Positions 44,044 to 52,734 of a stretch of DNA of 64,000 nucleotides are shown here, one piece after another (within the stretch, counting starts at the first letter, position 1; each line of letters begins with the position of its first letter). Location of the stretch: NCBI GenBank assembly GCA_050633585.1, contig JBOEGT010000008.1, positions 6,490 through 70,489 on the forward strand, written 5' to 3'. Below the pieces are notes generated by a model, which saw only the letters and a program-made list of their open reading frames with translations, ran no database searches and was not told where the DNA came from. Source of the stretch: CALKZN01 sp050633585 (lineage in GTDB: Bacteria > Pseudomonadota > Gammaproteobacteria > Arenicellales > Arenicellaceae). The translations under genes and the position numbers were made by a program.

Positions 44044-46056
44044 CTAACTTTTATTCAACATGGCCTTCAAGGCAGCAATATTCGCCCTGCCCATTTCAAG
44101 CTCTTCTTCCTCTGAATTCTCTTCTTTATCTTGCCAATCTAAGTGGTCTTGATCTAACTCCTCAAGAAAACGGCTAGGTTCACATTGAATCAATTCGCCA
44201 AAACGCTGCCTTTGTTTAGCATAACTTAGTACCAACTCATGCCTTGCACGAGTAATGCCGACATAAAACAAACGCCTCTCTTCTTCAATACCGCCTTCTT
44301 CCACACTGACTTTATGCGGCAATAAGTTCTCCTCCAAACCAACTATATACACATATGGAAACTCTAAACCCTTGGAGGCGTGCAATGTCATTAACGACAC
44401 TTGATTATCATTTTGCTCGTCATCGTTCTTCTCTAAAATTCCCATCAAGGCCATGTTTGCAACAATCTCTGTGAGAGTTTTTTCATTATCCTTCTCGTAC
44501 ATACGCTTCACCCAACCAACCAAGTCCATCACATTTTTCCAACGCATCTCGGCTTGCTCAGGGCTTTTGCTGTTCTCCATCAAATAATTGTGATAATCAA
44601 TATGTTCAAGCATATCCGATACAATTTGCAATGGTCCCACTTCCTCTTCACGCTCTTTGTACTCTTCTATCCATTGTGAAAATGAACGTAATGGCGCAAT
44701 ACGTTTTTGTGACAACTCATTTTGCAAAGCATCCTCAACGATTGCCTCATACAAACTCACGTTTTTTGCTCTTGCCACATCACCTACTTTTTCAATTGCG
44801 CCAGCCCCAATACCTCTTCGCGGCGTGTTAATGCAACGAACAAATGCATTATCATCTTTAGGGTTCGTTAACACGCGCAAATAAGACATCACGTCTTTAA
44901 TTTCAGCTCGCTCAAAAAACGACAACCCACCACTTAAATAATAAGGAATTTGCATTTCACGCAATCGCGTTTCAAACGCTCTAGCTTGGTGATTACCCCG
45001 ATACAGAATGGCATAATCTCCATAAGAGGAGTCTTTTTGAAATTTATGACTCATTAAATCGGCAACAACCTTCTCTGCTTCTTGACTTTCGGTCACCGAT
45101 GTCAACACTCGTATAGGCTCACCAAAACCCAATTCACTCCACAAATGCTTCTCAAATGGCCTCTGGTTTTTTTGGATCAAATGATTGGCTGTATGCAAAA
45201 TTCTACCCATTGATCGGTAGTTTTGCTCCAATTTAACCAACTCTAGCGCAGGAAAATCCTTCCCAAGCTGCACAAGATTATCAGGTTGCGCACCACGCCA
45301 ACCATAAATTGATTGATCATCATCTCCCACCGCAGTTAAGCCTGCCCCCTGCCCCACCAGAAACCGAACCAACTCATATTGAGCCGCATTGGTATCTTGG
45401 TATTCGTCCACGAGTAAATATTGCACACGTTCACGCCACCTTCCAAGAACCTCGTCATCACGGCGAAATAAATCGATGGGTTTTTTAATCAAGTCATCCA
45501 AGTCAACCGCATTACAGGCATGTAAATGCCTCTCATAAGCTTCATAAACTCTTGAAGCCGTGACTTGCATGGCGTCAGTCATCGCAAGCTGCTGCGCTTG
45601 CCCAACACCCACCAAGTCATTTTTCCATTTCGAAATAAAATGACGAACACCATCAATGAGCTCATCGTCGGCGTCATAGTCTTGCCGCATCAAGTCTCTC
45701 ACAACAACACGACTATCATTTGGATCAAAAATCGAAAACCCTGCATTCAAATTCAAGGCTTCTCTTTCTTCTCGCAAAATTTGCAATCCTAAGCTATGAA
45801 ACGTGGACACCGTTAAACCTTTTGCTGCTGACTTATCTAGCGTTTCTGACACACGTTCTTTCATTTCACGTGCCGCTTTATTTGTAAACGTCACAGCAAA
45901 AATAGATTTTGCCGACACTCCTTTATCCTGAATAAGCCAGATAATTTTCTGTGTAATCACGCGGGTTTTACCGCTGCCTGCACCAGCCAATACTAATAAC
46001 GGGGCATCAAGGTGTTTTACAGCAACATTCTGTTGATCATTTAACGGGAATTTCAC
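44044..46056 (-). CDS. rep: ATP-dependent DNA helicase Rep
   Basis: A 670-residue superfamily 1A 3'-5' helicase: starts LNDQQNVAVKHLDAPLLVLAGAGSGKTRVIT (motif I), motif Ia TFTNKAAREMKERV, motif II VDEYQDTNAAQYELV, motif III GDDDQSIYGWRGA, motif IV LEQNYRS, motif V LMTLHASKGLEFPYVYIVGLEENLLPH and motif VI VGITRARHEL. Length and the N-terminus match Rep rather than UvrD (about 720 residues). Rep helps the replisome pass bound proteins. Its start is divergent from the zinc-ribbon gene. Confidence 0.93.
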   Translation of the reverse strand: MKFPLNDQQNVAVKHLDAPLLVLAGAGSGKTRVITQKIIWLIQDKGVSAKSIFAVTFTNKAAREMKERVSETLDKSAAKGLTVSTFHSLGLQILREEREALNLNAGFSIFDPNDSRVVVRDLMRQDYDADDELIDGVRHFISKWKNDLVGVGQAQQLAMTDAMQVTASRVYEAYERHLHACNAVDLDDLIKKPIDLFRRDDEVLGRWRERVQYLLVDEYQDTNAAQYELVRFLVGQGAGLTAVGDDDQSIYGWRGAQPDNLVQLGKDFPALELVKLEQNYRSMGRILHTANHLIQKNQRPFEKHLWSELGFGEPIRVLTSVTESQEAEKVVADLMSHKFQKDSSYGDYAILYRGNHQARAFETRLREMQIPYYLSGGLSFFERAEIKDVMSYLRVLTNPKDDNAFVRCINTPRRGIGAGAIEKVGDVARAKNVSLYEAIVEDALQNELSQKRIAPLRSFSQWIEEYKEREEEVGPLQIVSDMLEHIDYHNYLMENSKSPEQAEMRWKNVMDLVGWVKRMYEKDNEKTLTEIVANMALMGILEKNDDEQNDNQVSLMTLHASKGLEFPYVYIVGLEENLLPHKVSVEEGGIEEERRLFYVGITRARHELVLSYAKQRQRFGELIQCEPSRFLEELDQDHLDWQDKEENSEEEELEMGRANIAALKAMLNKS

Positions 46057-46191
46057 AAATATCCTAATATTTCAAACTCATTGAGACGGCGCCAATTCTA
46101 ACTAGATTGCTTTTTTTATGACATGATAAAACACAATAATATATAAAAAATTTGCTAGCATTTAGCATCATACCCACACAGGAGATCTCCA

Positions 46192-46719
46192 ATGCAATGC
46201 CCAAAATGTGATTCGAAGCCACTGAAACCTTGCCAGTTAACATACGGCCTTCCTAGCCTGACATGCATTTACTGCAATGGACACTCTATCAACTTATTGA
46301 GTTATCGAAACTGGGCTGAACAAATACCAGACAAGCCCACAAAAACATCGCAAGTTACAATCACTACTGACAACACAAGCAAGGCAATGCTGTGCAGCAA
46401 ATGCTCTAAAGTGATGTTGAAGTATCAATTTTCAAACCACCATGATAACCGGGTTGATATTTGCACAACCTGTGATGATGCATGGCTAGACAGCGGCGAA
46501 TGGAAGTTACTCGTTGAATTAGAGCTCCACAACCAATTAACAGACATCATTACCTCTCCGTGGCAATCCAAACTGCGTGATGAAAAGTCGCAACAACGCG
46601 AACTTGATGACTGCATAAATCGATTAGGAGAACCAGGCTTTAAACGTGCAAGCGAGTTCAAAGCCTGGCTAAAAAATCACCCAGAAAAGTTTTTTATTTT
46701 AAACTTTTTGAGAAACTAA
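46192..46719 (+). CDS. Double zinc-ribbon (zf-TFIIB type) protein
   Basis: A 175-residue protein with two zinc ribbons: CPKC (3-6) paired with C25/C28, and CSKC (68-71) paired with C91-TT-C94. The latter is in the sequence ICTTCDDAWLDSGEW, diagnostic of the zf-TFIIB-like bacterial family. The rest is charged and helical, ending in a basic-hydrophobic tail. No signal or membrane segment. Members are called zinc-finger nucleic-acid-binding proteins, but function is unproven. AGGAGA precedes the ATG. Stands alone, convergent with folD. Confidence 0.75.
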   Translation: MQCPKCDSKPLKPCQLTYGLPSLTCIYCNGHSINLLSYRNWAEQIPDKPTKTSQVTITTDNTSKAMLCSKCSKVMLKYQFSNHHDNRVDICTTCDDAWLDSGEWKLLVELELHNQLTDIITSPWQSKLRDEKSQQRELDDCINRLGEPGFKRASEFKAWLKNHPEKFFILNFLRN

Positions 46720-46731
46720 GACCTGTTTACA

Positions 46732-47613
46732 CTATGCATTTAGCATTCTCGCGGCTTTGACGGTATTTTTCATCAACATAGCAACCGTCATTGGCCCGAC
46801 ACCACCTGGCACCGGAGTGATCGCGCCAGCCACTTCTTTGACCTCATCATAAGCAACATCACCTACCAAACGATAACCTCGAGAATGCTCAATATCATCG
46901 ACCCGATTAATCCCTACATCAATAACAGTAGCACCGTCTTTCACCATACCTGCAGTAACAAATCCAGGAACACCAATTGCTGCAATCAAGATATCAGCCT
47001 CCCTAGTATACTTTTCCAAATGTTCCGTACCTGAGTGGCAACAGGTCACTGTACAGTTCGCCATTTCACCTTTTTGTACAAGAATATTCATCAATGGCTT
47101 ACCCACAATATTACTGCGACCAATAATCACTGCTTTTTTATGCTGTGTTGTTAGCCCACTGCGAACAATAAGCTCTGGGATACCCGCGGGTGTACAAGGT
47201 GCAAGGCAGTCCAACCCAATCATTAACTTTCCCGCATTGACGGGATGAAACCCATCAACATCTTTTGCAGGACTAATGCGCTCAATCACAGTATTTTCAT
47301 CAATATGATGAGGAAGAGGCAATTGCACCAAAATACCATGAACACTATCATCCGCATTCAAACGATCAATCATTGCCAATAAGTCAGCTTCGGAAATATC
47401 AATCTCAACAGCTTCTTTAATTGATTTAATACCTACTTCTTCACAGGCTCGAACCTTGCTACCGACATACGCTTTTGAAGCAGGATTGTCACCAACTAAG
47501 ACAACCGCCAAACAGGGGTTGACACCTTGTTCTTTTAGAGCGTCAGCTTCAACCTTTGCCTCAGCACGTATTTCAGCAGATATTTTAATTCCATCAATAA
47601 TTGCAGCAGTCAT
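46732..47613 (-). CDS. folD: Bifunctional methylene-THF dehydrogenase/cyclohydrolase
   Basis: A 293-residue protein converting 5,10-methylene-THF to 10-formyl-THF via methenyl-THF with NADP+. YVGSKVRACEEVGI contains the catalytic Lys. VQLPLPHHIDENTVIERISPAKDVDGFHP, VIIGRSNIVGKPLMNIL (nucleotide site) and TPVPGGVGPMTVAMLM are diagnostic. It follows hisE by 45 bases and is probably co-transcribed with hisI-hisE. A link through 10-formyl-THF and purine/histidine metabolism is plausible but inferred. Confidence 0.96.
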   Translation of the reverse strand: MTAAIIDGIKISAEIRAEAKVEADALKEQGVNPCLAVVLVGDNPASKAYVGSKVRACEEVGIKSIKEAVEIDISEADLLAMIDRLNADDSVHGILVQLPLPHHIDENTVIERISPAKDVDGFHPVNAGKLMIGLDCLAPCTPAGIPELIVRSGLTTQHKKAVIIGRSNIVGKPLMNILVQKGEMANCTVTCCHSGTEHLEKYTREADILIAAIGVPGFVTAGMVKDGATVIDVGINRVDDIEHSRGYRLVGDVAYDEVKEVAGAITPVPGGVGPMTVAMLMKNTVKAARMLNA

Positions 47614-47658
47614 AATGCACCTTTATTGTTTGTTAATATTCAAAACAGCAACCTTTGG

Positions 47659-48000
47659 CTACTGCCCTCTAGAGGCTTTTTCGTCGATACCCGACAAACC
47701 AAAACGTCTAGCTAATTCATCAAAAATTTGATGATGGGATAAACCTTGTTGACTCAGAAGAACCATACAATGAAACCACAAATCCGCCATTTCATAGACT
47801 ATTTGATCGTCATCCTCCGATTTAGCCGCAATGACCGTCTCGGTTGCTTCTTCGCCAATTTTTTTCAAAATCGTGTCTAAGCCTTTCTCATACAAACTTG
47901 CCACATAAGACTTATCCGCAGCTGCATTCTTACGAGTTTCTAAGATATTCGCGAGTTCATCAAGAATCGTTGATTCCTGTTTTTGTTTTACGCTATTCAT
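47659..48000 (-). CDS. hisE: Phosphoribosyl-ATP pyrophosphatase
   Basis: A 113-residue all-helical MazG-like enzyme hydrolysing PR-ATP to PR-AMP, second step of histidine synthesis. KKIGEEATETVIAAKSEDDDQIVYEMADLWFHCMVLLSQQGL carries the conserved metal-binding acidic residues. Encoded separately from HisI, as in pseudomonads, and overlapping its stop by four bases. Confidence 0.95.
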   Translation of the reverse strand: MNSVKQKQESTILDELANILETRKNAAADKSYVASLYEKGLDTILKKIGEEATETVIAAKSEDDDQIVYEMADLWFHCMVLLSQQGLSHHQIFDELARRFGLSGIDEKASRGQ

Positions 48001-48380
48001 GATGTATAAATCTCTTTTGGATCTTTTAACACTGGATCGACATCAACCCATTGATCGTTTTTAAGCACTTTAAAAAAGCAACTGCGCCGTCCGGTATGAC
48101 AGGCAATGCCTCCACGTTGCGAGACCTTCAATAACAACACATCACTATCGCAGTCAAGGCGAACTTCTTTGACAATTTGCTGATGCCCCGACTCTTCACC
48201 TTTGCGCCATAGTTTCTGACGTGATCGCGACCAATAAACAGCCTTACCCGTATCAACCGTTTCAGTTAATGCTACTTGGTTCATCCACGCAACCATTAAA
48301 ATATCCCCTGTTTCGTCATCTTGCGCAATCGCAGGAATAAGCCCTTGATCATTCCAAGTGATATCTGCAATCCAGCTCAT
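47997..48380 (-). CDS. hisI: Phosphoribosyl-AMP cyclohydrolase
   Basis: A 127-residue Zn/Mg enzyme opening the adenine ring of PR-AMP. It shows the family start IPAIAQDDETGDILMVAWMN, the AVYWSRSRQKLWRKGEESGHQQIV substrate segment, the DCDSDVLLLKV metal site and zinc cysteines in GGIACHTGRRSCFF. Stand-alone form without a HisE domain. First gene of hisI-hisE-folD. Confidence 0.95.
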   Translation of the reverse strand: MSWIADITWNDQGLIPAIAQDDETGDILMVAWMNQVALTETVDTGKAVYWSRSRQKLWRKGEESGHQQIVKEVRLDCDSDVLLLKVSQRGGIACHTGRRSCFFKVLKNDQWVDVDPVLKDPKEIYTS

Positions 48381-48415
48381 CGCATTACTTCCCGATTTTA
48401 AAAAAATTATTGTTC

Positions 48416-48438
48416 ATGCAGTTATTTTATCACTGCAT
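48416..48438. promoter_or_regulatory. Palindrome upstream of hisI
   Basis: ATGCAGT-N9-ACTGCAT is a perfect 7-bp inverted repeat about 40-60 bases before the hisI start, spanning a TAAAAT that could be a -10 box. It may be an operator for hisI-hisE-folD. The repressor is unknown. Confidence 0.3.
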
Positions 48439-48525
48439 AAGTAAAGAAAAATATTCTTTTATGAAAAAAAATGAAAAAATTTCACGAAATGAATTATCGT
48501 CATTAATGGTACTACTTTATGGCTC

Positions 48526-49173
48526 TTATTGATGCCCAAGAAAGCTTTTCACTCGTGGGCGCAGTTTCACCGTTTCAATATAACTCCCCAGAAAACGCTC
48601 AATACCTCGTCGCTCTAGCTTTATCTCAACAGCAATTGACTGCTTCATTTCAGCAATAGTCTTATCCGTAATTTGACTAAAATATAATTTAACGTACTCC
48701 AACCTCATTCCTGCATCAACACCATGCTCAAACAACTCTTGATCATCAATAAAAATCAGTCTAAGCCTGACTCGTGTATAACGTTTCAGAGTCAATGACA
48801 AACGCTGAAGCTTCACCATCAATTCCTGATCGACTTGTTTTGCATTATGGACAATGACTGCCGTGTCTTTAAGCAATTCAGCGAGAACAAAAATTTTCTT
48901 TTCATCACTATATTTTACTAAGCTTGCTTGCACATCAAAGCCAATTAATGACTCCAATTCAAAATACATTGCCTGAATAATATCCTCTAACTCCAAGGCT
49001 TTAGATGCATTAAATTCCAGTGCAGAAATTTTATGCTTTGGAGCGAGATCCTGAATGACTTTGGTTTTGTCAAGCACCGATAGTTCTGCACCCTCTTCCA
49101 GAAACAAAGACGTGTCTCTTTTAGAAAACAAGCATCGATCAAGATTACAGGAAAAATCAGGCATCTTCATCAT
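48526..49173 (-). CDS. Hypothetical protein at the end of the biotin operon
   Basis: A 215-residue protein with no signal peptide, transmembrane segment or known motif. It has two cysteines near the start (SCNLDRCLF) and a hydrophobic centre (KKIFVLAELLKDTAVIVHNA, VRLRLIFIDDQEL) that looks like alternating beta strands and helices, with a basic C-terminus. It begins nine bases after bioD in the same direction, so it is almost certainly co-transcribed with biotin synthesis genes. I do not recognise it. A role in biotin metabolism is suggested only by position. Confidence 0.75.
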   Translation of the reverse strand: MMKMPDFSCNLDRCLFSKRDTSLFLEEGAELSVLDKTKVIQDLAPKHKISALEFNASKALELEDIIQAMYFELESLIGFDVQASLVKYSDEKKIFVLAELLKDTAVIVHNAKQVDQELMVKLQRLSLTLKRYTRVRLRLIFIDDQELFEHGVDAGMRLEYVKLYFSQITDKTIAEMKQSIAVEIKLERRGIERFLGSYIETVKLRPRVKSFLGHQ

Positions 49174-49182
49174 TACACCAAA

Positions 49183-49893
49183 CTAACAACTTTTACTAAC
49201 AAAACAATCACTACTCCCCAGTAATATTTCCGCCTCATCAACAGACATGTGAATGACGTCAGAATTTTCAGCCAGCTCCAACCATATCGCTTTTGAAAAA
49301 GACGCCTTTAGCCGCTGTTTCAAAATTTCACGGGTATTTTCAAACATCCAAGTTGGAACATTTGGATAATGATTATAAATTATTGCCCGTACGTCAATGT
49401 TTTTTGATCGACACAACGCTAAACTCAACACAGTATGGTTAATAGAGCCCAGCCGCCCAGACGTTACCAAAACGACGGGTAATTTATTGTCTTGAATAAA
49501 ATCTACAATCATCGCTTTATTCGTTAGTGGCACACATAAACCGCCAGCACCTTCTACTAACAAATGATCAACTTGGCTCGCCAAAGACTCCATTTGTTTT
49601 TTTAAGTGCTGAATATCAATAGCTTGCTGGTCTTTCTCAGCAGCCAAATGCGGTGATGCCGGCAGAGTGAACCGATAAGGACAATGTTCATCTAAAGAGG
49701 CTTTATTAAATGACTTTCCTACTATTTTTTCATGCATGAGTAAATCATTTGAAACACCCTCTGCACAACCTGTTTCAACAAGTTTTTGTGTATATAAGAC
49801 GAACTGCAAATCCAACAAACGTTTAGCCAGCGCTCCACAAGCATAGGTTTTCCCAATATCTGTATCAATACCGCTAATAAAAAGTGTTGTCAT
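49183..49893 (-). CDS. bioD: Dethiobiotin synthetase
   Basis: ATP-dependent carboxylase closing the ureido ring of dethiobiotin from DAPA and CO2. P-loop GIDTDIGKT (about 8-16), the Lys of TQKLVETGC, and VEGAGGLCVPL are all present. 236 residues. A strong GGAGGATAAG ribosome site precedes the ATG. Lies between bioC and the unknown 215-residue gene. Confidence 0.94.
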   Translation of the reverse strand: MTTLFISGIDTDIGKTYACGALAKRLLDLQFVLYTQKLVETGCAEGVSNDLLMHEKIVGKSFNKASLDEHCPYRFTLPASPHLAAEKDQQAIDIQHLKKQMESLASQVDHLLVEGAGGLCVPLTNKAMIVDFIQDNKLPVVLVTSGRLGSINHTVLSLALCRSKNIDVRAIIYNHYPNVPTWMFENTREILKQRLKASFSKAIWLELAENSDVIHMSVDEAEILLGSSDCFVSKSC

Positions 49894-49930
49894 CTTATCC
49901 TCCAGAGACTTTCAAACCCACGCCTATTCA

Positions 49931-50743
49931 TTATTTCTTCTGCGCGAAAATATAAATAGGCTCATAACTGAGCGGGTACTGACCATTTTGCGCAAACTTA
50001 GATGTATAGAGCTGCACAAATTGTTTCATTCTTGCTGGACTCCACTGCTGTCTTGCATTCCCATTAACCCCTGTATTGCGCAAATGTCGCAGGACATCTT
50101 CCACAGAATCAAACGTTAATGTAATCGTATGGGTTTGTATATTTTTGACAACAAATCGCTCATCCAACAAGTCCCGCCAATCATCATGATTTAGATAGGT
50201 TAAATCATGACTAGTATTCTTCATCTCCACAGAGATTTCACGCAATTGAGAAAAGTGGCGAGTGCTAAAGCTACTCAACAACAACCAACCATTAGGAGCA
50301 AGGCATTGCTCAAGCCGGAGCAGCAGTGCAGACATATTATTCACCCACTGCAAAGCTGATGCGGAACACACTAAATGATGGTTACCGGGCAAAGGCAAGG
50401 TATTCACATCACCCGCCAAGAAATCCCACGACAAATCACTACCCAACACCTTGGATATCATGTGTTCGACAACAGGCTCACAATCCTCGACCAAATCATT
50501 TAAAAGTAACTTTTTCACTTCACAATTTTCAAGCAAAGCCTTTGTCAAAAAACCAGTGCCACAACCTATTTCAAAGGCACTCTCAAACACTGCCGCTTGC
50601 TCGTTACTCGCAAACTCATCCAACAAGATTTTCACTAATGTTTGTGCGATTTCCAGTTGCACAAACGCATTGTCATCATATGTTTTCAATGATCGACTAA
50701 ATGACTGATGCACTTTTTCAAGTGAAGACTTAAGCTGAGACAT
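49931..50743 (-). CDS. bioC: Malonyl-ACP O-methyltransferase
   Basis: A 270-residue SAM-dependent methyltransferase that methylates malonyl-ACP to start pimelate assembly on the fatty acid synthase. The start region VHQSFSRSLKTYDDNAFVQLEIA, motif I FEIGCGTGFLTKALLE, and VCSASALQWVNNM match BioC. It pairs with the BioG esterase encoded directly upstream, which removes the methyl group at the end. Confidence 0.92.
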   Translation of the reverse strand: MSQLKSSLEKVHQSFSRSLKTYDDNAFVQLEIAQTLVKILLDEFASNEQAAVFESAFEIGCGTGFLTKALLENCEVKKLLLNDLVEDCEPVVEHMISKVLGSDLSWDFLAGDVNTLPLPGNHHLVCSASALQWVNNMSALLLRLEQCLAPNGWLLLSSFSTRHFSQLREISVEMKNTSHDLTYLNHDDWRDLLDERFVVKNIQTHTITLTFDSVEDVLRHLRNTGVNGNARQQWSPARMKQFVQLYTSKFAQNGQYPLSYEPIYIFAQKK

Positions 50744-50751
50744 AATAAAAC

Positions 50752-51456
50752 TTAGAGGTCATCAACAGGCTTGAACATAATGTCATCCCATGTTGACCAT
50801 AACTGAAAAGGCGCATGTGGCGCATCGATATATTGAATAATGGCAGGCTCTTGGCACTGCTTATTATACGCGTTCCACGCACGACTAAGATTCTTGGGTG
50901 GAAAGATTTTATCATGGTTCGCAATCCAAACCACATCCCAAACAGCAACAGAACTATGCTGTCGTTCCAAAATTTTTTGCAACTCATGCTTTTTAACATC
51001 CACATCAATTGTCAACTGCATGGGCAAGTTTAAACGACCAAAACATCGAGAAGAGAAATGCTGAAAACTTGCTTGAGACATCGTATCAATCGTTTTTTGC
51101 ATAATTGGCTCAGGAATCCCTTGATAGCGATCAACCGGAAACATGCTTCCGTTTATAGCGACACAACGAGCAAACAATTGACTAAAAAACAATTGCCGAT
51201 CTTCAGACAGCATAGATAGCCACGTGGCAAATGCTGACACCCCAAATGACCATGCTAATAAATACCGATCCTGATAGTGAGTAATGTCAGGAAAGTCTAG
51301 ATCCAACACCTGATAATCTGAAACGAATAACACATCGTATTGATCACTACTATCGGCCTGCAACAAATGATCAAATACATCATATGAAAACCCCCATCCG
51401 GAAAAAATCACGATAACAGTCTGCGCAGATTCTTTTTTCAACCATTTGTAACGCAT
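50752..51456 (-). CDS. bioG: Pimeloyl-ACP methyl ester esterase, BioG type
   Basis: A 234-residue alpha/beta hydrolase of the DUF452/BioG family. It has IFSGWGFSYDVF near the oxyanion region, the nucleophile Ser70 in AWSFGV, VAINGS, and the GIPEPIM stretch typical of BioG. A late His in DAPHAPF is the likely catalytic base. BioG replaces BioH in some proteobacteria, cleaving pimeloyl-ACP methyl ester to free pimeloyl-ACP. It lies three bases after bioF and eight before bioC. Assignment to BioG rather than BioH rests on length and these motifs. Confidence 0.82.
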   Translation of the reverse strand: MRYKWLKKESAQTVIVIFSGWGFSYDVFDHLLQADSSDQYDVLFVSDYQVLDLDFPDITHYQDRYLLAWSFGVSAFATWLSMLSEDRQLFFSQLFARCVAINGSMFPVDRYQGIPEPIMQKTIDTMSQASFQHFSSRCFGRLNLPMQLTIDVDVKKHELQKILERQHSSVAVWDVVWIANHDKIFPPKNLSRAWNAYNKQCQEPAIIQYIDAPHAPFQLWSTWDDIMFKPVDDL

Positions 51457-51459
51457 CGG

Positions 51460-52647
51460 TTAACCCGCTTCAACATGATTCTTAGTGTACTCATCTAATA
51501 CACTAACCACCGATTCCAAGCTTTGCTCAGGAATATTAGCGGTTATCGAGAACCTGACTCTTTCACTGCCTTTTTTAACCGTCGGAGAACGAATTGGCAA
51601 CGCCAAAAAACCCTCGCTTTCAAGCATCTTCGACAAAGAAACGACCGCCTCATTACCGGCTCTCAATAATGGCACGATATACGTCTCGCCTGAACAAGAC
51701 TCACCAATACCATTAAGGCTTGATCGAAAAGACCGCGTGAGCATCTGCAATTGCTGACGCTGGGGCACCAAATCAGACAATTGCTGCCATATATAATAAT
51801 TCCACTCGATATTAATGGGAGGCAAAGCTGTCGAAAATAGCCACGAGCGTGAAAAGTTAATCATGCTATTAATTAATATTTCATCCGCGACAACAAAACC
51901 TCCAACACCCGCCAACGCTTTACCAAAAACACCAACGATGACATCAACATCTTCTATCAACCCGAGGCTTTCAGTGAGCCCCAAACCTTGCTGGCCAAAG
52001 CAACCCACCGCATGCGCTTCATCAACATACAAAAACGCTGCATAACGCTTTTTCAACTCCACCAATTCACGTAAAGGAGCGACATCACCATCCATACTAA
52101 ACACAGACTCGGTCACCAGCCAAATGCGCTCATACTGGCCAGAATAACGCTGCAACAAAGTATCTAGTTGCGCCATATCATTATGGGCGAAACGTTTAAA
52201 GTGAGCGCTACCTAAACGCAAACCATCAATAATACTGGCATGCACAAGCTTATCTGCCAAGATCAAGTCATCCTTATCCGTCACTGCTGGCAAGATGCCG
52301 CTATTAGCATGATACCCACTGTTAAATATCAACGCTTGATCTTTACCATAGTCCCTAGCAATTTCACTTTCCAACGATTGATGAATCAATGATGTTCCAG
52401 TAAGCGGCCTAGACGATGACGCACTCATCCAATGATTTCTTTGAGTCACATCAATAGTATTAAAAAAATTTTCGAGTACCGATTGATCCGCAGCCAGACC
52501 TAAATAATCATTACTTGAAAAATTCACTAATTGACCACCCCCCTCTTCATTCGACGCATGAAAAGATTTCACATGCAATGGTCGGCTCTTCCTCAAGCCA
52601 TCAACTGCGCGCAACGCGTCTAATTTTTGTTTTAAATGATCAAACAT
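51460..52647 (-). CDS. bioF: 8-amino-7-oxononanoate synthase
   Basis: A 395-residue PLP enzyme condensing pimeloyl-ACP with alanine. NFSSNDYLGLA, FNSGYHANSGIL, YVDEAHAVGCFGQQGLGL and the PLP lysine in VGVFGKALAGVGGFV are visible. Normal length. Follows bioA by about 90 bases. Confidence 0.95.
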   Translation of the reverse strand: MFDHLKQKLDALRAVDGLRKSRPLHVKSFHASNEEGGGQLVNFSSNDYLGLAADQSVLENFFNTIDVTQRNHWMSASSSRPLTGTSLIHQSLESEIARDYGKDQALIFNSGYHANSGILPAVTDKDDLILADKLVHASIIDGLRLGSAHFKRFAHNDMAQLDTLLQRYSGQYERIWLVTESVFSMDGDVAPLRELVELKKRYAAFLYVDEAHAVGCFGQQGLGLTESLGLIEDVDVIVGVFGKALAGVGGFVVADEILINSMINFSRSWLFSTALPPINIEWNYYIWQQLSDLVPQRQQLQMLTRSFRSSLNGIGESCSGETYIVPLLRAGNEAVVSLSKMLESEGFLALPIRSPTVKKGSERVRFSITANIPEQSLESVVSVLDEYTKNHVEAG

Positions 52648-52734
52648 TCAGTTTTTTTGGTCGTTTTTTATGACAAGCAACACGATAGTAATTTAACAAG
52701 AGTTTACCGCTGAAATGACAACAGTAGATAGCCC

